Shown here piece by piece: positions 49,237 through 59,860 of a DNA stretch of 64,000 bases (positions are counted from its first letter, which is position 1; every line of letters starts with the position of its first letter). The position numbers and the translations under genes are program-made. The stretch comes from Fistularia commersonii. Lineage: Eukaryota > Chordata > Actinopteri > Syngnathiformes > Fistulariidae. Where the stretch lies: NCBI GenBank assembly GCA_037954325.1, contig JBBMNZ010000003.1:22923392-22987391 (forward strand), read 5' to 3'. The notes beneath the pieces were generated by a model that saw only the letters and a program-made list of their open reading frames with translations, was not told the origin of the DNA and made no database searches.

Positions 49237-52200
49237 CTGAAAACACACACACCAACACAGCTGTTTGTTTAAACTTGCAATCGGCACTCCAGATTTTGTT
49301 TACCGCCGCTAAACACTTTTAAGTATCAAATCCTTAGAACACGGGGGCGCCGCATTTCGCGGTGACGTGTGACTTCCTGGTGAATTCCTCTTCTATCCCG
49401 GTACAATACGTGCATAACGTGCACATAAGGTCGGGCCGGTCTATTGATAATTGAGCATTAAGTGGCGCTTCCATTCTGCCTCTCCCCTCATCTGCTGTCT
49501 AAGGGAAGGTCAGCCATGTGACCGGCGGGGCGTCTCAGTGTGGGTCCGATGCAGCGGAAGTCCACTCTGCTAGAGGCGTTGCGAGCCTGCTGTCCCCGTG
49601 CATCTGTGCCCCGATTGGTGTGCCGGGGCCGGGATCAACACTCATCAGCACACTGCAACATCAACACCATCGCTAAGGCAACCCCCCCCTGCTGACCTTA
49701 GCGGACATCTTTTAGAGCTCTATCAGCTGACGCTGCACACGCTTTTCCTTCGGGCCTGCGCGCTTCATTGCTGCACAGTGATTTGTTCACCTTTGTGTAG
49801 CCACTGTTTGGACAAAGTGGTAGGTTTGTGCATAATATTGCTACGGGTTGTGATTGTTGACATGACTAGCCAGCAACTACACTGGTAATAATTCATCGTG
49901 GGAGTGGCAGAGCTTTAGTGCGCGCGTGTGTGTGTGTGAATGCATTGGGGAGGGCCTTGGAGACAGACTGTGTCTCTAAATGATCAGTGTACATTCAAAT
50001 ATTTATAAAGCAAACAAATTATTCATGCAGGCCAAGCCTGAACGGATATAAACAATTTACTGAGAGACGTCACACAGGCAAAGGCGTGGATTAGCTGGGG
50101 GGCACACAGGGAGACACATACACACACTCTCACGCGGTTGCACATACATAATCGCTTATCCACGTTGTGCGATGCGCAGACTAACGCGTGTGCACGCGCA
50201 CACACGCACGCAGTAATGACAGTTTTCAATTAGCTCCACAGCACACCTGCTCCGGGGCTGTCAGGGAGCCCTGCCTGCCAGGCCATTAGGGCTTTGATTG
50301 ATCCACACAGGAAGCTCGGCAGCCGGCTGAAGCAATCCATGGACTTTACGACAACCGGGGCAGCCATGTGGCAACTGCGTGGACGAAACCGACGAGGAGT
50401 GGGTGGGTGGGAGGGGGCTGGCTACGGGCGGACGTCCACTCCTCGCATCGGGGGGGGGGATTTAATATGAATTCAAATTCAGATTGTTCCCCTAAAAAAG
50501 ACGTTTCCTTTTCGAGGCGAATAAATCGGTTCCCTCCGTTCTTTGTGACGTAATCCACAGCAGGACCTACGACAGCCGCCGCCCCGTTACTCAATTTCAA
50601 ATTAGCTGCGAAATTAAATTTAATTAGTATCATTTAAACACGTTCCGTTTTGAACACATAATGCGCTTTCCAGCGGACGAGCCGTGCGGCTCAAACCAAA
50701 TCCGGGTGTCTCACAGGCGCTAAATGACCTTCGACCTGCGAGCTCAAGTTCACGTGACAAACGGTGTTTACCCGACTTGTGATTTATATACATGCCAGAA
50801 TGTTGTGTGTGTGTGTGTGCAGCTGCGCCATGGAAAATATGCTCAAAAGCGTTCGGCATGATGAAGAGGCGTCAACACGTGTGTTTGGCGCACTAATAAT
50901 CCAATTTTGGTCACTTAGAGGAACTGAAGTATCGCCAGGGCGTTTCAGTCGTCAGCAGTGTGTAATTACGGCCATCCAGTCCCCCGCTGGATACTAAAGC
51001 GAGCGATGTCATTATGACTGAGTAATGCTGAGCCTGGATGAGATGGTGCTCCATCTCAATTAGTCCACTTAATAGTTAAAATGAGGGGTTTGGCTGTTTT
51101 GACAAAATAGGATGATTGCGCAGGGGGTCAAACGCAGAGCTTTTCCCTCTTGCTCTCCTGCTGCGACAGAAAATATCGCCGCTGTCGGAGCAATCGCCGT
51201 ACTATTGTCCCGGTGCGTGCAAATTACCGGACACAAACGATCCGCGGATCTATGCGGGAGGCGTCTGAATGAACGGAGTGATGATACGACCCCGAGAAAA
51301 CAAAGAAAGAGAGAGAGAGCTGTGATCCTCAAAAGCCTGCGAGGTGCTTTTCCTTCCTTGTCCAGACGCCAAACACTGAGAAATGTGTTAAATCCCAAGC
51401 AGTACCTCGCCGAGTTCAGACAGACCCGGGACAGGAATAGATACCGCAAGTACATGTAAAAAGTCCAGAATTAAAGGGGGAATGAAGTATTTTCAGTCCT
51501 ACGTGTGGGACTGTTCTGGGTCACCGAGGTAATAATTTGGTTAAGAGACTCGATTCGCTGCTCTTCTACCTGTAATTCTCTCCTAAAAACACCCACCAAA
51601 GGCAGTGGCTTTTCCCAAATCTCCCATGATTCCTTGCATTATAATCGCTATACTGCAGGGGCGAAGGCTTCCCTCTGACACTCTAATGTAAAACAGAAGA
51701 CACCCAGAGGTCAGCGATCTAAAATTACTTATAAATCTCTAGTGAGCCCAGTGTGTTTTCTATTGACTATTTCTTTTCGCTCTTTGGTTCCTGCCCTCCA
51801 GTGAGAGTGTGTGTGTGTGTGTGCGCGCGTGTGTGCGCGCATGTACATATAGGCCTCGAACAAGCCAAGAGACACTGGGGCTTGTCACGCAACTCGCTGC
51901 CATTCAGCCTTGCCTCGCTCTGCCTCTGTTATTACAGGCTTTTTGACGTCCCACAACCACGCACTTCCCCGCTGATGTTGTTGGCGCGGGCCCACCGTGT
52001 TAAACGCGGGGGATGGGAGAGGCGGGGGGCGGGGGTGGGGGGGGGGATGTAGGAGGTCTGGCGATTTGCTATTTCGGACGGCGGTGGGTGCAGGGGGGTG
52101 GGGGATGGGGGGTCTGTAGCCCAATTCTGGTAGTTAAAGCTGAAGTTTTAATGCCTGAAGCTTAAAGATTAACACATATCCGCCGCCTTAGCTTCGCTTT

Positions 52201-54882
52201 CGCCGGCGTGTGTCAGCCACGGCATCCTGTCGACGAGGACGCCGGACGGGTCCGAACAGGAGCGTCCTATTTAGCATTGACATGAGAACAAAACAACCGG
52301 TTTGAGGCGTCGGGTCGGGTGGATATCGCCCTGGCAGAAAGGTATCCGCCCGCCGCTCCGGGGCTGCCAGACTCGGAAATCAGATGCCGGCGGAGTTCGA
52401 TTTCAAGCGCGTCGCCCCTCACAAACGTGTAAACACGGACTGTTCTGGTGCCGGGCCCTTAAATACCGATGGCTCTCTTCACACAGCCTTTCGCCTTGGA
52501 TACAGACGGCACCTCTGGCGACTGACGTGGGCGTTCACCAAGCTCCGCCGTAAATGTATCCCCCTGGTGCCGAGAACTCGGTTTGAACCCAAACCCAGAT
52601 CTCTCCATCACATCGGTTGCAATTAAACCCGCGTCCAAACGGTTTGGACTCGTGGGTGGGGGAAAAAAAAAACACACACCCAGAGCCGTGGCCTCAAAAG
52701 ACCCCCATCTACACGCCATTGCGCCGAAACGCCGCCGCACCGGAACGCCATGTCACCTCTGTGCACGCCGAAGCCTGTGAATTTAAACAGAACTCACTGT
52801 TTAAAAAAAACAAAACTAACAAACTGCTTCACCTCTCTGTCGCTCTCCTTTTACCCAGACATAAAAACCCCATTGCTGCATCAGTTGGAGAGATCTGCCC
52901 CACCATTTTGCCTCCGCTTGCTTTAACACAGACGGAAAGGCGTAACCGGAGTGCGATATTCCAGGCTAGAAAATGCTTTGTAAGAGGGTCCGTCCACTCA
53001 GAGCCCCTTCCCCTGCAGACTTTCTAGATGCAAGCCGACGTCATCACACTGGCCGCTTCTCGAGACAAAAGCCTGTCGCTTCTTGGGTTGCGTCGGCTGC
53101 GGGGGCGGTGGTGTTGGCGGTGGGTGGCGGGGACTGGACTCGACTAAAAGCCCGACTCGTCTCTGGAGTGCACCTTAATGCCCGGTATCAAGTGTGCCGG
53201 AGACGCCTGGAAAGCGGCTCGGCCGGACGACCGGGAATCGATGCGCGAGAGGCGAGCGCGGCGGTCCGGACCCCGGACCCGTCCTTTGTCTCCCTCTCCA
53301 TGATGGATTGAGGAACAACAGCGAGTCGGAGGGTTTACGGCCGAGACGCCGGCCACACAGCGATTTCTATCATTTTCCTACTTCAATAACAACCGCGAAC
53401 CGCCGTCTCCGAGACTCCATTCTGAGGCGGCCGGGCCGGACTTGTTGCTGAAGGGCGGGGGGCTGACAGAAGGAGAGGCCTGTGCCACCCTAGAGCGAGC
53501 GTCTCTCCCTTTCTGCCGCGCCGTGGCCCCGAGAGGAGGAGTGAAACAAGAGAAAGGTTGTTCTCAGCAGTAGTTCTGCTGCGGAGGAGCACAAAGGGGC
53601 CGAGCTGCAGGTGTGACCGTGAAACAAAGGGGGCTTTGGCCAAGTCAACACAATGGGAACCCACCCCCGGTTATTGGGCCCTTTTTTTTTTCCAGAAACG
53701 CAGTTCGGGGGGCTCCTAAAAGAGGAGCGGGGGCTGGGGGTGAAGGAACAAAGCAAATTATATAACATGTTGACTCTGGATGCTTCGTAAAGTTCATAAA
53801 CTTCTACCGCTCGGTCTTTTGGTCACGGAATAAAGAGGTTTCCGAGCAGGGCTTTATGTCCATCGCGGGGCCGCGAGGGGTTAACGCACAACACTAAGTT
53901 TTAATGGCGGTTGTTCCGGGTTAGAGCCCACTGTGGTTGGGCGGCGGGGGGTCAACTGTGGTCGTTCTGGCCACTGAGTCGTGACCCCGAGGGACGCCAC
54001 GGACCTGGCCGGGCTGTCGCGACATCCGCGCCGGTAAGCGGCCTCGCACGTGAAAAGCAGCCGGTCGATTCAAACTCGGAGCCCCGGGGTCTTTTTTGGA
54101 GAGCGAGACCAGAACGTAAGCCCGCTTGAATAAAACAAAACACCTGCATTTTGGAGGGGGGCTTTTTTTTCTATCCACTATATGAACTACAATTGTAATT
54201 CCGGCGGCGCAGAAGGGCTCCTTTCTCTCGGAGAAAAGAAGCAACGCCGTCCTCACAGGGGAAGCGTGAGCGCCAAGGCCTCTCGGTTTTGGATTTTGCT
54301 AGCCGCGTCCCATCCGCTCCGAGCCACACCGGACAGATGAACCACAGACAAAAGGCAAAAAAGATGCCACGGACAAGTGGCAACCGAGATGTGGGCTCCC
54401 TCCGTCTGGCAGAAGAAGCCTAACACAGGGAAAACTGTGCTGCATAAAAATAGAGTAAATGGGAGAGAGAGAAGAAGAGGAAGGAAGGAAGGAGGGAAGG
54501 AAGGACTCCACCTGAGCCGCTTCACCTCCACTATCCCTGAAGCTGCCACGGGTTTTGCTACATAGTGAGCCACCTCCCATTTTTATTAATTTCATCACCA
54601 AAACTGTACATTTTTAAGCTAAAAACGAAGTAACATCGACGGTATCTTGTCGAAGCCTGGTCCGACAAACACTTTCACCGCCAGGTCGAGGAGCAGGTGA
54701 GGGCAGGCGCACTATTTAGCTCGCCGTGTTTTTTTTTTTTTTTTTTTAAATAGCGTTTACCCGCGGTCGACTGGCGTGAAAATAGTCGAAATAAAAAAAT
54801 AATAGTGACGGTTAAGAGAGCGGAGAGGGTGCTGGAAGATATTTAAAAACAGAAAAAGACGAATATAACCGTTGTCACTTAC
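49237..54882. other. sema6d 5' intron, no further coding exon recognised
   Basis: About 5.6 kb between the acceptor at 49237 and a candidate donor at 54882. Blocks at 50220-50330, 51000-51090 and 51545-51740 look conserved by eye. 51820-51842 is a GT/GC tract. Open frames on both strands near 51069-51459 and 52302-53311 overlap one another and have no domain. Confidence 0.45.
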
Positions 54883-55960
54883 GTCCGCCGCCGGCCGTTG
54901 GGACACGTATCCCTCCGCCGCTCGGGCTCGCGCGGACCCCCCGGCGTCACACAGGACGAGCCCCTCGCGCGTTTGAGCGCCGTGTCCGTGCGCGTGCACG
55001 CCCCCTTCAGCGCCACTACGATCAACTTTGATAGAGGGTGCGTGTGCGCGTGAGCGCTCCTTAACATAGACACGAACGGACATGGACGCGTCCGCGCGCG
55101 CCGGCTTCACGTGCGGTCACTGGTTGGTCCGCTGACCTCCGTGCGCGTGCACCGCGGAGAAGCGAGAGCTTCGCTGTCAGTCGGAGCGGAAAAAAAACAA
55201 TTCTTAAAATTAAAATTAAAACCAACGAGCAAGACAACAGATAAAAAAATATCCAAATTGTTATTTTTTTTTATATTATTTTGAAATAAAACTTTAAATG
55301 CGCTTTTCGGGGGGGTTGAAATAAAACACCCCGCACCCCGCAACTTCTCACCGACGCGATGCGGGAGTGCGATTGACCCGCAAGAGCGCTCGGGATTTGT
55401 TTTCGCTTTTCGCTCTCGAACGCATCGGTTTTTTTTTTCCTTTCCCTCTCCGAGCGCCCGCAAAAACACGGTTCCGACCGGGGAGACCGAACCGCCGGCG
55501 CTGCGTGGGTCATTTCCCTCCTCTCATAACAAGAATCGATTTCTGCACAGCGGTGAAAAAGAAAATACATCTGCACGCTGACTTTCACTGCGTAAAGTAT
55601 AAATCCACGATATCTGCACAGAACTCACCTCATTGGGATCGGTGAATAGTGTATCCCCACACACACACACTCACACACACACACACACACACCGTGCGTC
55701 GCTGTAATCCAAAGCCGAAATGTGCAAAAAAACAAAAAAAAAACACCCAAACAAAAAAAAAAAAAAATACAAAAATATAAACAATCACCCGCGTCTGGGT
55801 GGATCAACTTCTCCCCGACTGGGAAAACAAACTAATGCAAAATGTGTAATTCGATCCGAGCAGCGTCCATCCATCCAGGGCGAGCGGCTCCGCAGCCTAC
55901 CAATGAGCAGCGCTCTTGTTCCAGTCCCTCCCCCCACCATCCATCTCTCTTCGGCGGATC
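54883..55960 (-). promoter_or_regulatory. sema6d: CpG-rich probable sema6d promoter and 5' non-coding exon region
   Basis: CpG density is high across 54890-55900. Two good minus-strand donors are present: GTAAGT at 54882-54877 (exon end 54883) and GTGAGT at 55628-55623 (exon end 55629). Either could splice to the acceptor at 49237. A (CT)n run at 56031-56070 ((GA)n on the transcript strand) lies just upstream. No TATA box is obvious, as is usual for CpG-island promoters. The transcription start is not determined. Confidence 0.5.
55660..55693. repeat. (CA)n microsatellite
   Basis: About 16 CA units interrupted by one CTCACA, next to the candidate donor at 55628. Confidence 0.9.
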
Positions 55961-56030
55961 TCTGCTCCTCTATGCCGCGCTCTAGCTTCCTTCCTTTCTT
56001 TCCTAGAGCCCGAAGAGAAAGAACCCCCTC

Positions 56031-56032
56031 CC

Positions 56033-56070
<38 letters not shown>
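56031..56070. repeat. (CT)n polypyrimidine tract
   Basis: Near-pure CT for about 40 bases, GAGA on the minus strand, just upstream of the likely sema6d promoter. Confidence 0.9.
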
Positions 56071-56074
<4 letters not shown>

Positions 56075-58730
56075 CCCACCCCTGCTCTCCTCCTGTGTGA
56101 CCCCACATTGCCCCCCCTCCTCTGTTAAACCCCCATCCCCCAACTCACAGCCTAGTTAAAATCTTTTCAGCTGAGTTACGGTGAAGCCGCTGCTTAGTAA
56201 AAAAAAAAAAAAGCATCTTCAAATCTAAATATGAATGCATTGTTTTTTTTATTATTAGTTTTTATCGCCCGCTCTCGTGCTGAAAAATTCGCACCCATCT
56301 CAAGCAGTCGTGCGGAACGTCACGCACGTGTTGAAACTGCGAGCGCTCGAGAAATGATAAATAAAATGTTTTTTAGACGGAGGTGGGGGTGAGGGGGTTC
56401 CCGTGCACCGTGCATGTTAAACGTCGGCGATGGGTGAGAGGGACGCGTCCCGTTCCGGCCCCGGGTCCGCGAGGCCTGCCGCGCAGGTCCGTTTGCACCC
56501 CATTAGCGATGCAGGTTAGCAGATGTGTGAGATTCTCCCCCGCATGAAAATCCCCCACCGCTCTCCACACACACACCCTCCCTCCTGACAGCCTCCATTA
56601 TAAGCTGTGAAAGTGGGATCTGCATCTCAATACCGCTCAGGAAACACAAGTTTGCACTGCTGATCTGCTTGATTCTGCTCTGGCACCCCTTGCATGTCTT
56701 TGTCCCCTCACTTGTACCACCCGCTTCCTCTTCTTTAATTACTTTTCAATATCAGCTTATTTGACAGATTGTGTGCCTTTCCTCAGCCGCCCCACCCTCC
56801 CCCAATGTTACAGTCCTTGTGTTTTTATTAAATCTCCCCAGGATTCTCTCCACTGATGCAGTTAAGTCTTTCCTTAATGTGACTTTCACCCCCCCCCACC
56901 CCCGCGCTTCGATCACGCATCCCGACGTCCCTGTCACTCCCGGGTTTGCTCCTGCGCCCCCACCTCGCCGTCCCGCGGGGGCTGACTCAGCATTAGCATC
57001 CCCCCGCCCCCCGTGCCGCGGCGGTGAGAATGAATCAATATGTCGAATGTTTGCACAGACACAGGTACTGAGCGTCAGGATGACTGATAGATTTATGGAT
57101 CTTCTAGATGCCTCCTGATTTATGGCCGTCATCGATTAGCTCGTCTTTTCTCTCCGAGTGTTTTTTTATGACGCCGTAATGAGAACGTGACGCAATCGCG
57201 GCGGCTCGTAATGACCCTCCGTAGAGGGACGCTTCTTTCGACGCGACTTTATCAGATCGTCGGCTCGTTCATCCCTGCTTAGCGTGGATCGGTGACCCGC
57301 TGGCGCGCCGGGGTTGTTAATATAACTCGCCGCCATATTTCAACGGTGCAGACACACACAATTGGATATTTTCTCGTAGATTACCGTGTTCAGGCCTCAC
57401 CACGGGGATCCATTCAACGTAGCGCGCCCGGCGCACAAAATTTATAGTGAAAATCTATCGAAAAGTATTTAATGCTCCAGGTGGTCTGTTGAGGTTTTTA
57501 TTCTATAAAGGAAGTCTTAACGCTGATTTTAAGATACCGTAAATTAGGGACTATGAGCTGCTACTTATTTAAACACGCTTGCGGCTAATTTATGGATCTT
57601 TTTTTTTATTTGAGCTAATGAGCTTCATGCTACCGAAACATTAACCGCGTCACATCGGACCAATGAAATTACCGTGAAATTCTGAGGCCGTCGAATTCCG
57701 AAGACAGCGATCAGCTCGCCCGTGCGGCTTATATTCAGGTGCGCCCAATAGTCCGGAAATTATGGTATTTTGTTTTGATGAAAAGACGTTTCTTGAGGTG
57801 TCAGGACAGTTTTTGCAAAAACAGTGGACCCGACGATGAAAGTTGTTCTGTAGCCCAATAGCGGTGACAGGTCAGAATAAATCAATTTGGGGGTGAATGA
57901 TGGAAACGGCGTGAGATGGGACGCGCCAGTCGTGGACGGGGCGAGGCGGGATTGTTGCGTTTCCCCTCGGGAGACCCAGCAGTGTGTTAGGTCAACCGCG
58001 GTGGGTGTGAAAGGGTGGGCCTCGGGGCGCAGAGAATGCGAGCGCCGGCCCCCGAGGCTCGGCCTTGCAGAATGGGCTGGAGGGGGGCGACACCCTCCAC
58101 TCCCCTTATTTACTGCCTGAAATACCACTACAGATGGCCATGTGTCAAGGATCGGAATTACAGAGCGAAGGTTGGGTCTGGAGGCCGGGGTACAAAAGGG
58201 TCACATGTTTTATTGCGTCCATTTCCCAGCGGCTAATCGGGGGGTATCTTAAAGGGACAGTCTCTTCAGAAAGGGGAAACGCTAACCATTTCATTGCTGC
58301 GTGCAAAGCGCCCCTCCCAGGATGAAACCCGGCTGTTTTCGTATTAAGCTTGGCTCCCGCGTTGTTTAAATAACAAATGCCCGTCCGTGTCACGTCCCAC
58401 GCCGAGGCGCGGCCCGGCGCATTCTGAGCGGGCCCGCCGCCGCTACGCGAGCAGCAACAGCCGTGTTCTCTGGGGCCGAGATGAGGACCTGAAAGGGTCA
58501 CATGGAGCGCTTTCCACGGACGCCGCGGTAAATACCTGCCGCTGCCGGGGGATGATCTGTAACTTGTCGCCAGTCGCTCGGAACCCGCAACTCATGATCC
58601 GCTTTTTCCGGCGTTTTTCAGACGAGATGATCTCCCAACCTGACTGTACGCCCGAATCGGACCTGCAGGGTTACAAATACAACTGCAGTTGGCGGTGACC
58701 TCTCAGATCCCGCAGATTAAAACCAAAGCG
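56071..58730. other. Upstream of sema6d, no gene recognised
   Basis: 56580-56880 looks conserved by eye. The remaining sequence has overlapping short frames (57760-58128 minus, 56752-57132 minus) with no domain. Confidence 0.4.
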
Positions 58731-58732
58731 CT

Positions 58733-58810
58733 GTGACATCACAAAGTTCCCTTATGATGTCACCTGTGACATCACACAGTTCCTATATGATGTCACCTGT
58801 GACACCGCAG
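58733..58810. repeat. 33-bp tandem repeat with inverted CRE-like sites
   Basis: Two head-to-tail 33-bp units (58733-58765 and 58766-58798) differ at three positions. A third starts at 58799 and fades. Each unit begins with TGACATCA and ends with TGATGTCA, an inverted pair close to the CREB/ATF site TGACGTCA. Confidence 0.85.
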
Positions 58811-59244
58811 CTTCCTCCCTGCAGCTTGGACCTCGTGAGATACTGGACTTGCTATCGGTCGAGCATAGCATCTTGCGCTCATGCTAACATGTATGTGTAA
58901 TACGTGATTATAACTGAACAGTAACAACTTTCATCTCGGTCAACTGTGACGCCGAATTGAAACATAAAGTCACCCTCTTAAAATAATCGCCTAAGTCATT
59001 TTTTTACAAAAATGTTTTTTTTGGCCTAAATCATCTCCTCATGAAGCTGACCACCTCTGGCAAAATTGCCTACATCCTCAGTTAAACGGATTGTGCCATT
59101 CTACCCCTTTAGTAGAAATTGCCTATGTCAAGTTTGTCAAATGGTTCAGTTTTTTGTGTTTTCTGAAAAATCGGAAAAAAATGACCTAGGCGATCATTTG
59201 AAGAGGGTGACGATAGATAAATAAATAAAATGAATTTAAAGACA

Positions 59245-59580
59245 ACCACCACACTTTAAACTTCCTCTTTTGCTTTGGGCTTTTGCCCTCAGGGGTCACC
59301 ACAGTGATTCAACCTCCTCCATCTAACTGTTCTCAGGATCCTCCTCTCACACCGACTAACGTCATATCCTCTCTCATTACGTCCATAAATCCTCTCTTTG
59401 GTCGTCCTCTAGACCTCCACTTTCAGCATCCATGTTTTGCCCGTCTGACGAACTCATTCCTGATCCTATCCATCGTGGTCACTCCCAAAGACAACCTCAA
59501 CATCTTCATCTCTGCGACCTCCAGCTCTGCTTCCTTGTCTTTTTGTCACCGTCACTCTTTCAAGAGCACTCAGCATGGCT
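59245..59580 (-). mobile_element. Non-LTR retrotransposon fragment
   Basis: Plus-strand strings CAGGGGTCACCACAGTGATT, CACACCGACTAACGTCATAT, CGTCCATAAATCCTCTCTTT, CTCATTCCTGATCCTATCC and CACTCCCAAAGACAACCTCA match in order the antisense of a LINE tail common in fish and resemble the fragment at 17735-18110. It is coding-dead. Confidence 0.6.
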
Positions 59581-59860
59581 GGTCTCCTTTTATTCTGACT
59601 TCTATTCAAGATTCAAAGTGTTTATTGTCACACGTACAGTGTAGAAACGTGTTTCCCTGTTGGTGTGCAAGTGCTGCTGCAAGAATTCGTGCAATTTAAG
59701 TGGGCAGTGGACTTAACATGTGCAAGAAGAATGAGTGTCAGCTGTTTGAGAGTTCTAGAGTACAACCACCACACCTTATACTGTGCACTTTTAATATCTA
59801 TTAAATGACGATTGCACTGACATCTACTCAGTATGATGGGAATCAGTGGGAGTCCTGAGC
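59581..59860. repeat. Probable dispersed repeat next to the LINE fragment
   Basis: ATTCAAAGTGTTTATTGTCA and GTGCAAGTGCTGCTGCAAGA resemble the TTTATTGTTATTATACATGC-type repeat at 18240-18400, which also lies beside a LINE fragment. The family is not assigned. Confidence 0.4.

Noticed and set aside
51069..51459. Overlapping 128- and 115-residue frames on opposite strands
   Set aside because: Mutual shadows in intron DNA with no domain and no conserved start.
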